This document shows, piece by piece, positions 45,221 through 57,044 of a DNA stretch of 64,000 nt (positions within the stretch are counted from its first letter, which is position 1; the number at the start of each line of letters is the position of its first letter). Where the stretch lies: positions 18,971,701 to 19,035,700 of the forward strand of contig NC_065571.1 of NCBI RefSeq assembly GCF_937616625.2, given 5' to 3'. Both the position numbers and the translations under genes were made by a program. Under the pieces are notes generated by a model that was given only the letters and a program-made list of their open reading frames with translations, had not been told where the DNA came from and did no database searches. The DNA comes from Mercurialis annua. Its lineage: Eukaryota > Streptophyta > Magnoliopsida > Malpighiales > Euphorbiaceae.

Positions 45221-47221
45221 CCCCGGCTTGACTTCCGACGTGGTCTCGATCAATTTTTTGCGTTACTCTAACAATGTATTGAAACATCTATAACATGTAA
45301 TCTAATCTTAAAACGCTAAAATCAATTCCAAAATCGTTAAAACGATAAAACCGCTCGGAAACCTCAATCATTAACTCGATATTCCACCAAATTCATCCAT
45401 TCAAACATCAAAACGTCATGCTCACCTTGATTACGCACAGAAACACGATCAATTCGAGCTATAGAACGTCGAAAACTGACGAGGAACGGAGATCGAGCGT
45501 GATGAACGAAGAAAATGACGATGAAGAAGAGGAATGAGTTTTTGTTTTCTGGATTCTTCATCTCATGGTCAACATCTTATATATATATATGGCTAATTTT
45601 TTCTTAGGTCCTTAAACTCTTTGAAAATTGCAATTTAGTCCAAAATGCATCCGCGACCAAATTTGAAACGGTCTCCGATCGATACGAAACTTTTACCATA
45701 ATTACTATAAAATATTTTGCGGACTTTGGCGTAATAATTTCTATCATGGGATATATAATTTATTTTTATATTAATTTTCTTAGCTTTTCCTTAAATCCCG
45801 CAAAATCGTTTAATAAAAATTATTCTAAATTTCCAATTAAATTAAACTAAATCAACCTTAATTTAATTTATCGGAATTTACGACACATGTCACGATTTAA
45901 TTATTTATAATATTCGGGGTATTACAGATTTAGAGTCTGGATGAGCCTGGAAACACGTTTTGAAGTTTGGACATGAGTCTAGAAGATCTGGTAGCGAATC
46001 TGGGAAGGTCGAACGACAAAGAACATGGCGCCGGTGTGATTGTCGGGGCCGGCAGTATATAGTGGCGGCGCTGCCACTTTATTCCGGCGGCAGCAGACAG
46101 CAGCAATTTCCAACATTCGTTTTTGAGTGTTATTAGCTCGTTGCATTCGTTTCAGCTCGTTTTTGAGTCCATTTTCCATGCAAAAATAGTCCAAAATGCA
46201 TAAAAAGATCAAAGGATACAAATAAAGCAAGTAATGAACATTTGGAGGTCATTTATAATATCAAAATTAACAAATTACAACAATTCGCAAATTAAGCAAA
46301 TATTGGCAAATAAGCTAAAAATCTCCTAAACATGCATCCTAAGTGATTTAATTGTCTCGGTTGCTGGAATTAAACATCTAAAACACATTAATCTAGCTCT
46401 TAACATTCTTTCTCATCGATTTTCATGGCGATTTTATAAAAACACATAATTTGGCAATTATGGAAAAAGTAATAATAATAACCTAACATGCATCTTAGCT
46501 CACAAATATTCACCAAATATGAACAGAATATATAAAAAGTAATACAGGGATATAAAGGGTCCTGAGAGTTACCGGTATGAGTCCTTGGCTCGTTTGCCGG
46601 CAAAGTGGATGCGGAATCCAACTTCAAATCTTTGCAGGGCTTGTGTTCTTGGAGAATAAAAAGGGTTGTTAGGTGTTCTAAGGAGTGGATTGAATTAAAT
46701 TTTTGTGTGTGTGTGTGCTATGGTGTTCAGCCAACTACGGTTTTATTAAGGGGAGGGGATCGAATTTTACTATCTAGTTTATACGTGTTTCTGGTCCGTC
46801 CCCTGACTCAGTTAGTTAATAACACTATTTATAGAGGTTAGTTAGGTTAAAGGTTAGCCAGGGTTAGGGTTTTGTCAGATTATTTTTATGCCCTTTTCTA
46901 ATTTTAATTAATGTGTTTAAGATAAGTAATTAAGGTGTTTATATTAGTGAAAACTACTCTAATGGGAGCAAATCCCGTATTAAGACTTGATGGCTAAGAA
47001 AAACACGCCAAAAAGTCAGTTTTGGTGCCGGAAAGTATTAAAAATGACTCTTGGGACCTTATGGGTTTGGTTATGGTCAATTTTAGTCCGTCAAACTTTC
47101 AAATTAGCCCATAAACTTCTAAGACATTGCAATTAGTCTAATTTCTAGACTTAGACTATAATCTCTTTGGATTTTTATGGGCTATTTATGCCTAATTAGG
47201 TTTTGATCCTCCAAGTTTGCA

Positions 47222-47571
47222 ATTGTGCACAGACTACGTCTGCTTAGATTCCTGCAATCAAATCTGTAGCTCGTCACTCGGACGGGTTTCTCTGGAAATC
47301 AACATTGGATGCTTCAGTTTCTTATCACTTTTTACATGTCTAAAAATAGGTGTCTACACAAACTGAATGATAAGCTAGCCAAGTTAACTAACGAAAGGAA
47401 TAAGTTAGCTTGGCTAGCTTATGATTCAGTTTGTGTAGACACCTATTTTTTAGACAGGTAAAAAGTGATAAGGAACTGAAGCGTCCAATGATGATTTCCA
47501 GAGAAATCCGTACGGGTGACGAGCTACAGATTTGATTGCAGGAATCTTAGCAGGCGTAGTCTGTGCACAAT
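47222..47571. repeat. Fold-back inverted repeat, arms about 168 bp
   Basis: Arm 47222-47389 pairs with 47402-47571 at about 90% identity by eye across a loop of about 12 bases. Each arm holds the first about 139 bp of LTR F, the AACTG duplication and about 30 bp of the antisense-type gene. Confidence 0.85.
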
Positions 47572-48100
47572 GAGAAATATGAGATTAAGCGCCAATTTGT
47601 GGTTGATTTGGCAAAGAAAAAAGAGCAGTATGAGGAACTGTAACTGAACAACATAAGAATGACATGTTGCTAATCGAGGTGTTAGAGGATACAACCAATG
47701 TTGTTGAGGTCATTAAGGGTGATATGGTGACCGAGTTTGGCCAGCTTACTGATGCCATGGAAGATGATCTTCGAGACCGAGTTGGTTCTTTGCTTCTTCC
47801 AAATGTTGATCCGGAGTGTTTGTATTTGGATATGGCTGGTTTATATGCCAAGATGTTAGAGCAGAAGGGCGAATGCTAAGGCTGTAGAAGAGCTTAAGGC
47901 TGAGCTAAGCAAGGAGTTTGATGCCATGGATAAGTCTGAGGTTGTTGGTGCTGAGTCTAAAAATGTTTTGCCCAAGCATTCTTCAAAGCAACTAGAATTT
48001 AAAGATTATGAGGAGGCTGGTTTGAGCGAGGGGGGAGGTTCTCGATTCGAGCTGGCTTGTCGGTCCACGACGATGTCAATAATGCGGTTATTTGATTAAG
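47361..48100 (+). pseudogene. Older antisense-type Tat gene, piece 3 (C-terminus)
   Basis: Picks up at the right AACTG copy with coiled-coil sequence (NDKLAKLTNERNKL) continuous with piece 2. It is then broken by the inverted copy of LTR F sequence, and resumes near 47573 with KYEIKRQFVVDLAKKKEQYEEL. A segment at 47664-47879 (VIKGDMVTEFGQLTDAMEDD) and an acidic tail to about 48096 finish it, with frameshifts. The order coiled coil then acidic tail matches exon 3 of the gene at 12256-14322. Confidence 0.6.
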
Positions 48101-48239
48101 TAGTAATGCAATATTTTTGTTTTGGAAATGAAGTAGTGTTTTACCTTGGTCTGGAAATTTGTGTGATAATGCTTTTATTTTTTACTACCATTTTTATTTT
48201 GTTTTTGATTAAGGCTTAGTTCGTTTTTATTATTTAACT

Positions 48240-48770
48240 TTGGATTTTAGCTATGGCTTGACTCGTCTTATTATCTATCTTTGTTTTAGGTTTTTGATTA
48301 AATCAGATTTAAGTTGTGGCTTAACTCTAATTTAGGCAATTAATTGCTTTTATTTGCAAGCTATGGATTTAATCGGATTGAAACTATCACTTACTGTTTT
48401 GAATTATGACTTATCTCGGATTTAAGCTTTTGCTTTTAAGTTATGGCTTACCACTTAAGCTATAGCTTACCTCGAATTTAAGCTATTGCTTATATTTGCT
48501 TTTAAGCTACGGCTTACCTCAGATTTAAACTATGGCTTAACTCGGATTTAAGCTATTGCTTAACTCGGTTTTAAGCTACGGCTTAACTTGGATTTTTGCT
48601 TATATTAGCTTTTAAGCTATGGCTTACCTCAGATATAAGCTATATCTTAACTCGGATTTAAGCTATTGCTTATATTTGCTTTTAAGCTATTGCTTAACTT
48701 GGATTTAAGCTATTTCTTAACTCGGTTTTAAGCTATGGCTTAACTCGGATGTAAGCTATTGTTGACTAGG
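48240..48770. repeat. Minisatellite-like array, unit about 22-24 bp
   Basis: About twenty imperfect copies of a unit like TTAAGCTATGGCTTAACTCG. Units vary at one or two positions (gctatg, gctattg, gctacgg). The array lies between the antisense gene end and the integrase scraps. No coding frame. Confidence 0.8.
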
Positions 48771-48889
48771 TTATGGTTGAGACTTGTGGATTTTTCTTAC
48801 CTTTTATTTTATTGATAGTTGAAAAGCATGCATTCTAATCTACAACGGGCTTTTGACTCAAATGCAAGTGAAAAAACCCCTAACGGACT

Positions 48890-49571
48890 TGATCATACTA
48901 GTAGAACCTCTTGAGGACTATATAATTCAAATTCCTTGGCAGGTCTCTTCCTGAGAGATAGGTTAACTAGTAAGCTCCATCGTTTCCTACTTTTTTCTCC
49001 CGGTAAGACCCTTCCTAGTTTGCCACGAGTTTTCCTATTCCTACATTTCCTTTTACAATGTCTTCCCTTCTTACATGAGGTCACAAAGTGAGAGGTTTTA
49101 CCCTTCTGTTGTGATAGTTGGCCATCCTTTGCTTATAAGCTTCAATATGTGTTAGAGCTTGCTCTCTTCTTTCATCAAGCAGGTCGACGCATATTTGCAT
49201 GGTTTTTTCATTTTTCTGCTCATCAAAATATTGTACTCGGAGAGTTGGCATGCCTATTTCCATATATATCATTGCTTCACACCCGTATGCCAGACTATGC
49301 AGTGTCCTCCCCGTTTCTGCGTTTGGGGTGGTTCTATATGACAATAAAACATTGTGTAACTCGTCTGCCTATCGCCCCTTAGTTTCGTCCAAATGTTTCT
49401 TCAAACCATTGACTATGGTTTTGTTGGTTACTTAGGTCATTCCATTTGTTCGTGGGTGGGTTACCAAAGCAAACCTTAGGTCTATTCCTTTTTCTGTGCA
49501 GTATCCTCTGAACACTTTGTTGTCAAATTCGTTGCTATTCAGTGATTATGATCTTTCATAAGATGTAGAAT
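48890..49571 (-). pseudogene. Integrase remnant of the old Tat element, copy 1
   Basis: Minus strand. Frame 49344-49081 reads MSYRTTPNAETGRTLHSLAYGCEAM, then IGMPTLRVQYFDEQKN and LLDERREQALTHIEAYKQRM, the C-terminal part of a Tat integrase. Weak continuation below 49081 reads GKLVANWEGSY. The unit 49087-49571 is repeated in tandem at 49576-50059. It shows that the old Tat runs on the minus strand, which makes the gene at 23373-48100 antisense to it. Confidence 0.8.
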
Positions 49572-49575
49572 CGGA

Positions 49576-50059
49576 AGTGAGAGGTTTAACCCTTCTGTTG
49601 TGATAGTTGGCCATCCTTTGCTTATAAGCTTCAATGTGTGATAGAGCTTGATCTCTTCTTTCATCGAGCAGGTCGATATAAATTTGCATGCTTTCCTCAT
49701 TTTTCTGCTCATCGAAATTTTGTACTCAGAGAGTTGGCATGCCTATTTCCATAAGTATGATTGCTTTACACCCGTATGTCAGACTATACTGTGTTCTTCC
49801 TATTCCCACCTTTGGAGTGGTTCTATATGACCATATTACATTGTGTAGCTCGTCTACCCATCGCCCATTAGCTTTGTCCAAATGTTTCTTCAAACCATTG
49901 ACTATAGTTCTGTTGGTTGCTTCGGTCATTCCATTTGTTTGTGGGTGGATTACCAAAGTAAACCTGAGGTTTATTCCTTTTTCTGTGCAGTATCCTCTGA
50001 ACACTTTGTTATTAAATTGTTTGCCGATGTCGGTGATTATGATCTTTGATAAGATGTAA
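49576..50059 (-). pseudogene. Integrase remnant of the old Tat element, copy 2
   Basis: Minus strand, offset 489 bp from copy 1. It keeps a longer open piece (50004-49726): FRGYCTEKGINLRFTLVIHPQTNGMTE and ATNRTIVNGLKKHL, covering the region of the third catalytic residue (E of TEATNRT). Upstream pol, gag and the 5' LTR are missing; the sequence changes abruptly to the LINE 5' region after 50059. Confidence 0.82.
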
Positions 50060-50592
50060 AACTTAGTTTGGTTTGGGGGTTATAAAGAAGCCGGGAAAAG
50101 GAATGAGTAGAGAACAGGTGTTCAAACTTCGAAAACTTTTGCCCTTTTCCACTCCCGCTGCTTCAGAAACTTTTGTTTCACCTTTTCCCTTTTGTTTATA
50201 GCCTTTTCCCTTTGTTAATCAAAAATACACTTGCACCCTTTATCCTATATGTATGCATTTCTACTGCACACTTGATTGTTATCAACGGTCTCTATATTTT
50301 GTTTCTCTCTCTTATAATTGTTTGTCAAAAGGTATAAAAAATAACTCTTATAGATGACATGTATATTCTCTCTAAAATCTCACTTGGTGCAAATTAGGTT
50401 TTCCTAACCAACATACACTGCTTCCCAATGGGAAGGAGGTTGAGGAAGGGATCGAGCTCGCAGAGTAAGAAAGTGTTTGATCTGAACGTACAACTAATTG
50501 ATGAGGTGATTGAAAAGGAGTCTCATGAGGAGGAAGAAGTAGATTGAAGTGTTGAAATTGAACAAGTAGGTGAAGCCATTAATGAACTGAAC
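50060..50592 (+). pseudogene. LINE 5' region and start of ORF1
   Basis: The LINE probably begins near 50060, where Tat homology ends. ORF1 starts at ATG 50428 (MGRRLRKGSSSQSKKVFDLN), runs through a TGA near 50546, and is interrupted at 50593 by a solo LTR. It continues in character after 53050. Confidence 0.55.
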
Positions 50593-53049
50593 TGTCACGA
50601 CCCGATTTCCACCCGACATTTGAGTCGAGACCGATGCTAGGGAATAAGAATGGTTGTTCTGAAAGCCGTAGCAAGCCTAGGAAAAACCGTAAAACAAATT
50701 CGCGTTTTGAAAATATAAAAGGTCTCAATATCTTCTCGTAAATATTTGAAAACCGTTAATTTAACATGTAATCAAAACTCTGCGATTGTATTCCTGGAAC
50801 TCATGATAGTACGCGTATACATTTTATACCATATGATATCCCTGTCCAAATACAATGCAAACAGTGTAAACCAGTTAACACAAGGAACCGATTTAAAAAT
50901 ATTTGTACAAACATATAGCTTTAAACACAAATCCAGTTTTACTTTATAAACAACTGGCAAAGTCCCATATGTACAATCATGCAGCATTTTCAAAATTACT
51001 AATACAAGCAGTAGTTTCACATCAGAGTGAAGCGTTTAAATAAAATGAACTACTGTGGGATAGGCCTGCAGCTCTATAGTTACCTTATTTAGATACGATT
51101 TCCGAAGAAAAAACTGGAAGCCCTGTCATGTCAAAACTCTATTTACCTGTAAAAGGGAAATATCAACGGGGGTCAATATTGAGTGAGGACCTGACAGCCG
51201 ATCCAGATGTAATAAAACATAAATCACATCTAAAACATACATTATGCAGCGTGACAACCGATCCAGATGAAACCCTAAACATAAAATCCTAATGGGTAAA
51301 ACTACAGTACGAACCACAATATATGAGACCATAGTTTGGTACAACAATTTAGACTGTGAACTGAATCACTGTCGTCTCAAATTCTGTATAGGTAATCTAG
51401 GCCGTAAACATGTTACTGCCGCCTCAAGATTACCCATTAAGTCAGGGTCACCAACATTTCTGTTTCCCAATGACTTAATATAATCATACTTATCTATATA
51501 GATAATCACTTGGTTATTCTATAGTATCGGTATCGGTGATCACACAGCTCTATTACCGCTCAATAGATAGCAAATTTTAATGGATCTATATTGGTTTTAA
51601 ATCGACTCAATGCAATGCGATTCAAATAACATTTTGAGTTATAAACATTTTGGCATTAGTATTAAAAAGTAAAATGCAAACTCACAGAACCGCTATCCCC
51701 AAAATAAGATTTGAACTCTCCTACTCTGCTGGTCCGTTAGCCCGTTGGCCCGTCGGATCTACTTAGAATTCAGTCTTTAAAACACAATTCAAATAAGAAT
51801 TCAAACTCTAAAGTGTAGACTCTATCGACATTACTTGACATATAACGTATATAACTTATCCCAACTCTCGGTATAGACTTTCATTTTTAATCACTTTGAT
51901 TAATATAGGACTTTATTAAAACATCTCTTTGTTTTAATAAACCAAGTATCCTTATATGTCTAATTCCTTATTATACTTTTGAACGTTCTGGTTAAATTTT
52001 AAAACGTTCTCGGATCGATGGTGAAACATGTCGAACAACTAGGGGAAATGCCCCTTGAACTCCCTGTCAAACTCGTCATACATCCATAAACATCAGCTGT
52101 CCGTACGTACAGTTGAGTGGCTGAACATTTGTGCATCTTTGGCTACACATTCGTGCAGTCGTTGTGAACAATGTACACAACAGCTCGGACCTCGATTATG
52201 ACCCTTTGATTCCAAAAATGCTCACCCGAAACACTAATTCACACACCACACAATTCGATTCCGCAATCGGAACGTAAAATTGATTCGTATTCGATTGATT
52301 TAATATGATAACGTTATTATTTTGAATATAATCCAAATTCTATAAAACCAAATTCAAAATAACGGTTATTACTTCGAATACTAGTGAATTCACGAAACAA
52401 TTCGAGTTAGAAACGAGAATCAACCCTAGGTCGTGCGCACTGGGAGCAAAGAAATGAGAAGAAGAAAATGGTTTATGTGAAACCTAATTTGAGATGAAAT
52501 AGGTTTATATAGTTTGGATAAATTCCAAACTAGTACCTGGTGACTCACGCGTCACTTTAACCGAAATTCTTAAATATTCGTCTGTAACTAAAACGGAAAC
52601 GAACTCAAAATTTTATAAAAAAATTCCCAAAGATTCCATAAATTACAAAACAAATAAAAACATAATTTTTATTCTCATGAGACCTATATTTTATTAATAA
52701 ATCATTGAAGATTTATTATGTCTAAATCAGTCCCACTCAATAAAATTTCTACGTCCAAATCTTATGAAATTTTAGTGGTAACTTCCTAAAAATATTTCGT
52801 GAGTATTGACTCCAAAAATATTCACTCGGGACTTAGAAATTATTTTATTTTAATCTATAAGCATTTCTTAATTCTCGATAATTAAAATTTAAATATCCAA
52901 ATTTAAATTTTAACTTCTATGACTATTTTATATTTTTAGAGACATCATAAATTAAATTTATCCTTAAATTTAATTTACTTTCTCCCGGTCCTATCAATTA
53001 TCCCAACCATGAAATAATTTAGTCCTTTATATTTACGGGGTGTTAAACA
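50593..53049 (-). mobile_element. Solo gypsy LTR inside LINE ORF1
   Basis: Minus strand, starting TGTTTAACACCCCG at 53049 and ending GGGTCGTGACA at 50593, 2457 bp. There is no primer site or internal sequence at either side, so it is a solo LTR. Flanks TGAAC and GTGTG do not match, so the duplication has decayed or one edge is rearranged. The AACTCGGT hairpin array of the other families is not seen; instead a gacagccgatccagatg-like phrase is repeated (51195, 51254). Confidence 0.78.
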
Positions 53050-54280
53050 GTGTGAGTAAGGCAGGAATGATAGAGTCTGGAGAAGATAGGAATGGGTATG
53101 ATTCAGGAAGAGATGGAGTTGAGAGTGTGAAGTTTGTGGTGAGTGAAAAGAGTTTGGGGAATGCTCCAAAAGTTTTTGAATCGTGAGTATGTCTTGAGGA
53201 AAACCTAAATGCGTTGAAGAAAGATGAAGTTCCAAAAGCAGGGAGCGAGAATAAGAACTGAAGATCTTTGTTCGCAACTAACACATATAAAGATAATGGG
53301 ATTAAACTTCAGTATTAACCTCCAGTGTTCAATAATGGAGTTCTAGTTGTGAAGTTTCATTCATTTGAGAACAACGATGAAGAATGTAAATGGAAGTGTG
53401 CATTGATTTGTTCGGTGATTGGATTAGAACCCAAATTGTTTAGAATGCAAAGCTTTGCTTTGACTAGATGGAGGAAGTGTGTATTACTTGAGGTGATTCA
53501 GATCAACCAAAAAATGTTTTATTACAGTTTCGAGATGATGAGGGGAATATGAAGGCCCTTGCTGATGGACCACTCTTTTTTTATAAAAGACCTTTGGTAC
53601 TAATGGAATGACGAAGAAGGATGAATTTTGAGATGGATCAATTCATGAGCATACCTGTTTGGGTCCACTTTCCAAAGCTACCTTGGAACTTTTGGTCTGC
53701 AAGCATGTTAGGGAGGATTTTAAGTTTGTGTGGAAGACTAATGTACACTGATCAGTGTACTAGTCATCAAACAAGGCTAGCTTATGCTAGAGTGCTGGTG
53801 GAGATGGATATCTTTGGAGAATTCCATAATGCTACAATACTATATGAGAATGGTGAGACATTTATGCAGGATGTAGAGTATGAATAGAGACCTCTTGCTT
53901 GTTCAAAATGTAAATTTATGGGGCATACAGACTTGATGTGTAAAGTGGGACAAGTGCAGAAGACTTGGATTCCAAAAACTAAGACAGATGAGGGGAGTAG
54001 TAAAGTTGTAGCAGTGAAAGAGGATGGTTGGAACTTGGGGAATAGAGAGAAAGAGATGAGTCAAAAACCTGTGCTAAATGAAGAGCATGGAGTTAACAAG
54101 GTGATTGATACTCAAAAACAGAGTAAAGTCAATGCCATTGTATCAAAAGGAAAGAGTAAGTTCATCAACCCTCCTATTACAACAACTCGAAGCAAATTTG
54201 AAATTCCTGGGTGGAGTTAGATTTGGAATCATTGGAGATAAAAGGGTCAAGAAGGTTAACATAACCCTTGAAATGGGAAA
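53050..54280 (+). pseudogene. LINE ORF1 remainder (DUF4283-like, CCHC)
   Basis: Broken frame with features of plant L1-type ORF1. A DUF4283-like part includes FNNGVLVVKFHSFEN (53325) and SIPVWVHFPKLPWNFWS (53645), then a zinc knuckle CSKCKFMGHTDLMC near 53896. ORF1 proteins bind the element's RNA. Stops at 53550-53552, 53885-53887 and 54218-54220 and a shift near 53600 make it non-functional. Confidence 0.75.
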
Positions 54281-57044
54281 ATGATAGGTTCTTGGAATGT
54301 TAGAGGCACCAATGACCCCATCAAGCAATTAGAGATTATGAAATGGGTGAAAGGTAACCATTTATCTCGTTTTGCTATCATTGAAACTAGGATACGTATG
54401 GAGAATGTTGATAGAGTTTGGAGTATACTAAACCTAAGTAACTGGTGTTTGGTGAATAACAATGAGTGTGGACAGAAGGGGAGAATTTGTGTTATACATA
54501 AGAAGGAGATCCAATTTAGGGTTATGGCAAAAACTGATTAGCTGATACATGGTGAAGTCAATTGTGAGGGTAAGAATTTCATGTGTACTTTTGTTTATGG
54601 AATGAATGATACTTTAAATAGGAAAGATATGTGGAGCAAACTTAATAGTTTATATTGGGGAATTGATAAACCTTGGGTTGTGTTAGGAGACTTTAATACA
54701 ATTCTTAGAGATAATGAATGATGTGTGGGAAGCTAATCAAAATGATTGTGAGGATTTTCAAAGTTATACTGATAGTACGAAGCTGGTGGAATTGAACTGG
54801 AAGGGTAACAAATTAATCTAGACTAACAATCAATTTGGGGAGAACATAGTTTGGAGGAAGATTGATAGATTTCTTGTGCCAGAAAGTTGGCTTGTCCCTT
54901 TTGATGCAAAAGCTAATATTTAGGGCTAGGGTATCTCAGACCATGCTGCTTTAATAGTGAAGTTTAAGGAACCAGTTGTGGTTAGTTTTAAGCCTTTCAA
55001 ATTCTTTAATATATGGACTAAGTCCAAAGATTTTACGGATATTGTGAAGAAGAGTTGGAGTGAACCTGTGGAGGTACATAAGATGTATCAGGCTGTTCAG
55101 AAATTGAAAAATCTGAAGAAAGAATTCAGAGAGCTAAACAAGAAGAGTTTTCATGATATTGTTGGGCAGGTAAATAAGGCCAGAGATAGACTAAAGGGGG
55201 TCCAAGAGAACTTGTAGTTGGATCCTTTAAATGCCATTCTATTGGAGGAGCAGCAGGCTCTAGTAGAACAATTCAAGATGCTGCTGAGGTTGGAGGAAAA
55301 CTTCTATAGACAGAAGTCCAGAGTCCAATGGATTTAATTGGGGGATCTCAATACAAAATTCTTTCACAAGTCCTTATTGCAAAGATATGCAAGCAACAAA
55401 ATCACCCATTTTAAAATTGATGGAGATGTAATTGAAGACCGGAAGAGAATAACAAAAAGCATTATTGAATACTACAAAGATCTAATTACAAGGCATAAAC
55501 ACAGAAGGGGTAGTATGAAGTCTTATATTATGGAGGATGGAAGTACAATATTTGAAAATGACCAAAAAAATGCTTTGAGCTGAGATTACTAACTCTAAGA
55601 TCAAGGAAGCAATGTTTGGCATTGGATCTGAGAAAGCTCTAGGAACAGATGGTTCTAGCAGCCTGGTTTTCAAGAAAAGCGAAAGTATTGCGGGAAGAGA
55701 GATATGTGATTTTGTCAAAGCTTTCTTTCAAACTAGAAAGCTACTTAAAAAAGTCAATGCTAACATCATAACTATTATTACTAAAATAGTTAATCCTGAA
55801 CTTCTAAATGATTATAGATCTATTTCCTATTACAATGTAATCTATAAATGCATTACTAAAATAATAGGTAGAAGACTAACAGTTTGTTTGGGACATATTA
55901 TTAGTAGTTCATAGTCTGGATTTGTGCCTGGAAGAAAGATTAGTGATAACATTCTCTTAGCTCATGAACTAGTGCACAATTACCATAAGTATAAGGGGAG
56001 AGGGGACTGTGCTATAAAAATAGATTTGAGGAAAGCATATGACTCAATCAATTGAGTATAAACGAAGTGCTATTAGGGCTGAGATTTCCTGATAAGTTAA
56101 TTAAATGGGTGATAATCTGTGAGAGATCTCCTAGCTTTTCTATAGTGATTGATGGCAAACATGAGGGTTATTTTCCTGGTGCCTGTGAAGTGAGAAAGGG
56201 TGACCCTATGTCCCCATTACTGTTTGTGTTAGTAATGGAGTACCTATCTAGGACACTGAAGATAATGTGTGATGATAGTTTTGGGTATCATTTTAGGTGT
56301 AAGGAAATAAGGATTAAGCACTTGTGCTTTGTGGATCAAATTTCCGAAATCGCGGATCATTTTCATGAAGTAAATGAATGTAAACAAAAATTGTATATAC
56401 TTCAGTGGTGTGGACGAGAGGATTAAGGCTAATATATTGCAGAAAATTGGCTTCAAGGAGGAAACTCTTCCCATTAAATATTTGGGAGCTCCATTGATTT
56501 TTAAAAGACTAACCAAAGAGGACCGCAATGGTTTAATTGAGAAAAATACAACGAGAGTATCTCATTAGACTATAATACATCTGACGTATGCTGGAAGATT
56601 GCAATTGGTGAATTTTGTAATCAATTTGCAGGTTTATTGGAGTTCAATGTTCTTGCTACCTCTATCTGTGACTAGAGAAGTTAAGAGGATATACATGAAC
56701 TTTTTGTGGAAGGGGTCCTCTGAGTTTAAGAATGGTAGTCTGGTGGCTTAGGAGGAAGTCCGTAAAAAGAAGTGTGAGGGAGGATTGGGGATAAAGAGAA
56801 TGGTCTTATGTAATAGAGTTAATATCATAAGGCATGTATGAGAACTAATTGCTGTGAGGAAGTCCTTATGGGTTATGGGGGTGATTAGGAATAAGCTGAA
56901 ATTGCTTTGCTAGAGGATATCACAAAGCCCTTAGTAGCTAATTGGAGTTGGAGATGCCTTATCAAAATTAGAGATGGAGTGAAACAGTATTTTGATTATA
57001 CTCTAGGGAAGGGTGATTTTTCATTCTGGTTGGATCCCTGGATT
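54281..57044 (+). pseudogene. LINE ORF2 (endonuclease and reverse transcriptase), 3' truncated
   Basis: It starts at ATG 54281 with MIGSWNVRGTNDPIKQ, the usual start of the apurinic endonuclease domain; IIETRI and VLGDFNTI follow. RT begins about 55590 (GTDGSSSLVF, then CAIKIDLRKAYDSIN near 56010) and continues with RKGDPMSPLLFVLVMEYL near 56195. The catalytic motif normally FADD is FVDQ near 56328. The later KYLGAPL near 56477 and zf-RVT-like FWLDPWI near 57025 are present. There are many stops and shifts. The element is cut at 57044 by gypsy LTR C. Confidence 0.85.

Larger units (their letters stand above)
43671..45926 (-). mobile_element. 5' LTR of chromodomain gypsy element E
   Basis: Minus strand, starting TGTAATACCCC at 45926 and ending GGGTCGTGACA at 43671. 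It aligns with 36728-38989. The copies differ by scattered substitutions, by the length of a TA repeat (near 45578), and by the layout of the TGTGCG cluster. Confidence 0.88.
35705..47360 (-). mobile_element. Solo LTR F (about 2.46 kb), split by element E
   Basis: On the minus strand it starts TGTGTAGACACC at 47360 and ends CCGCTCCGCTCA at 35705. It is flanked by AACTG on both sides (35700-35704 and 47361-47365). Its two halves are 35705-36727 and 45927-47360. TG...CA ends, the 5-bp duplication and absence of coding sequence support a solo LTR left by recombination; a TRIM/LARD type element is the alternative. Small open frames inside (for example 36517-36753) do not look like genes. Confidence 0.75.

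Noticed and set aside
53325..56568. Host gene with endonuclease/RT domains
   Set aside because: Order DUF4283-like and CCHC ORF1, then endonuclease and RT with many stops, is that of a dead L1-type LINE.
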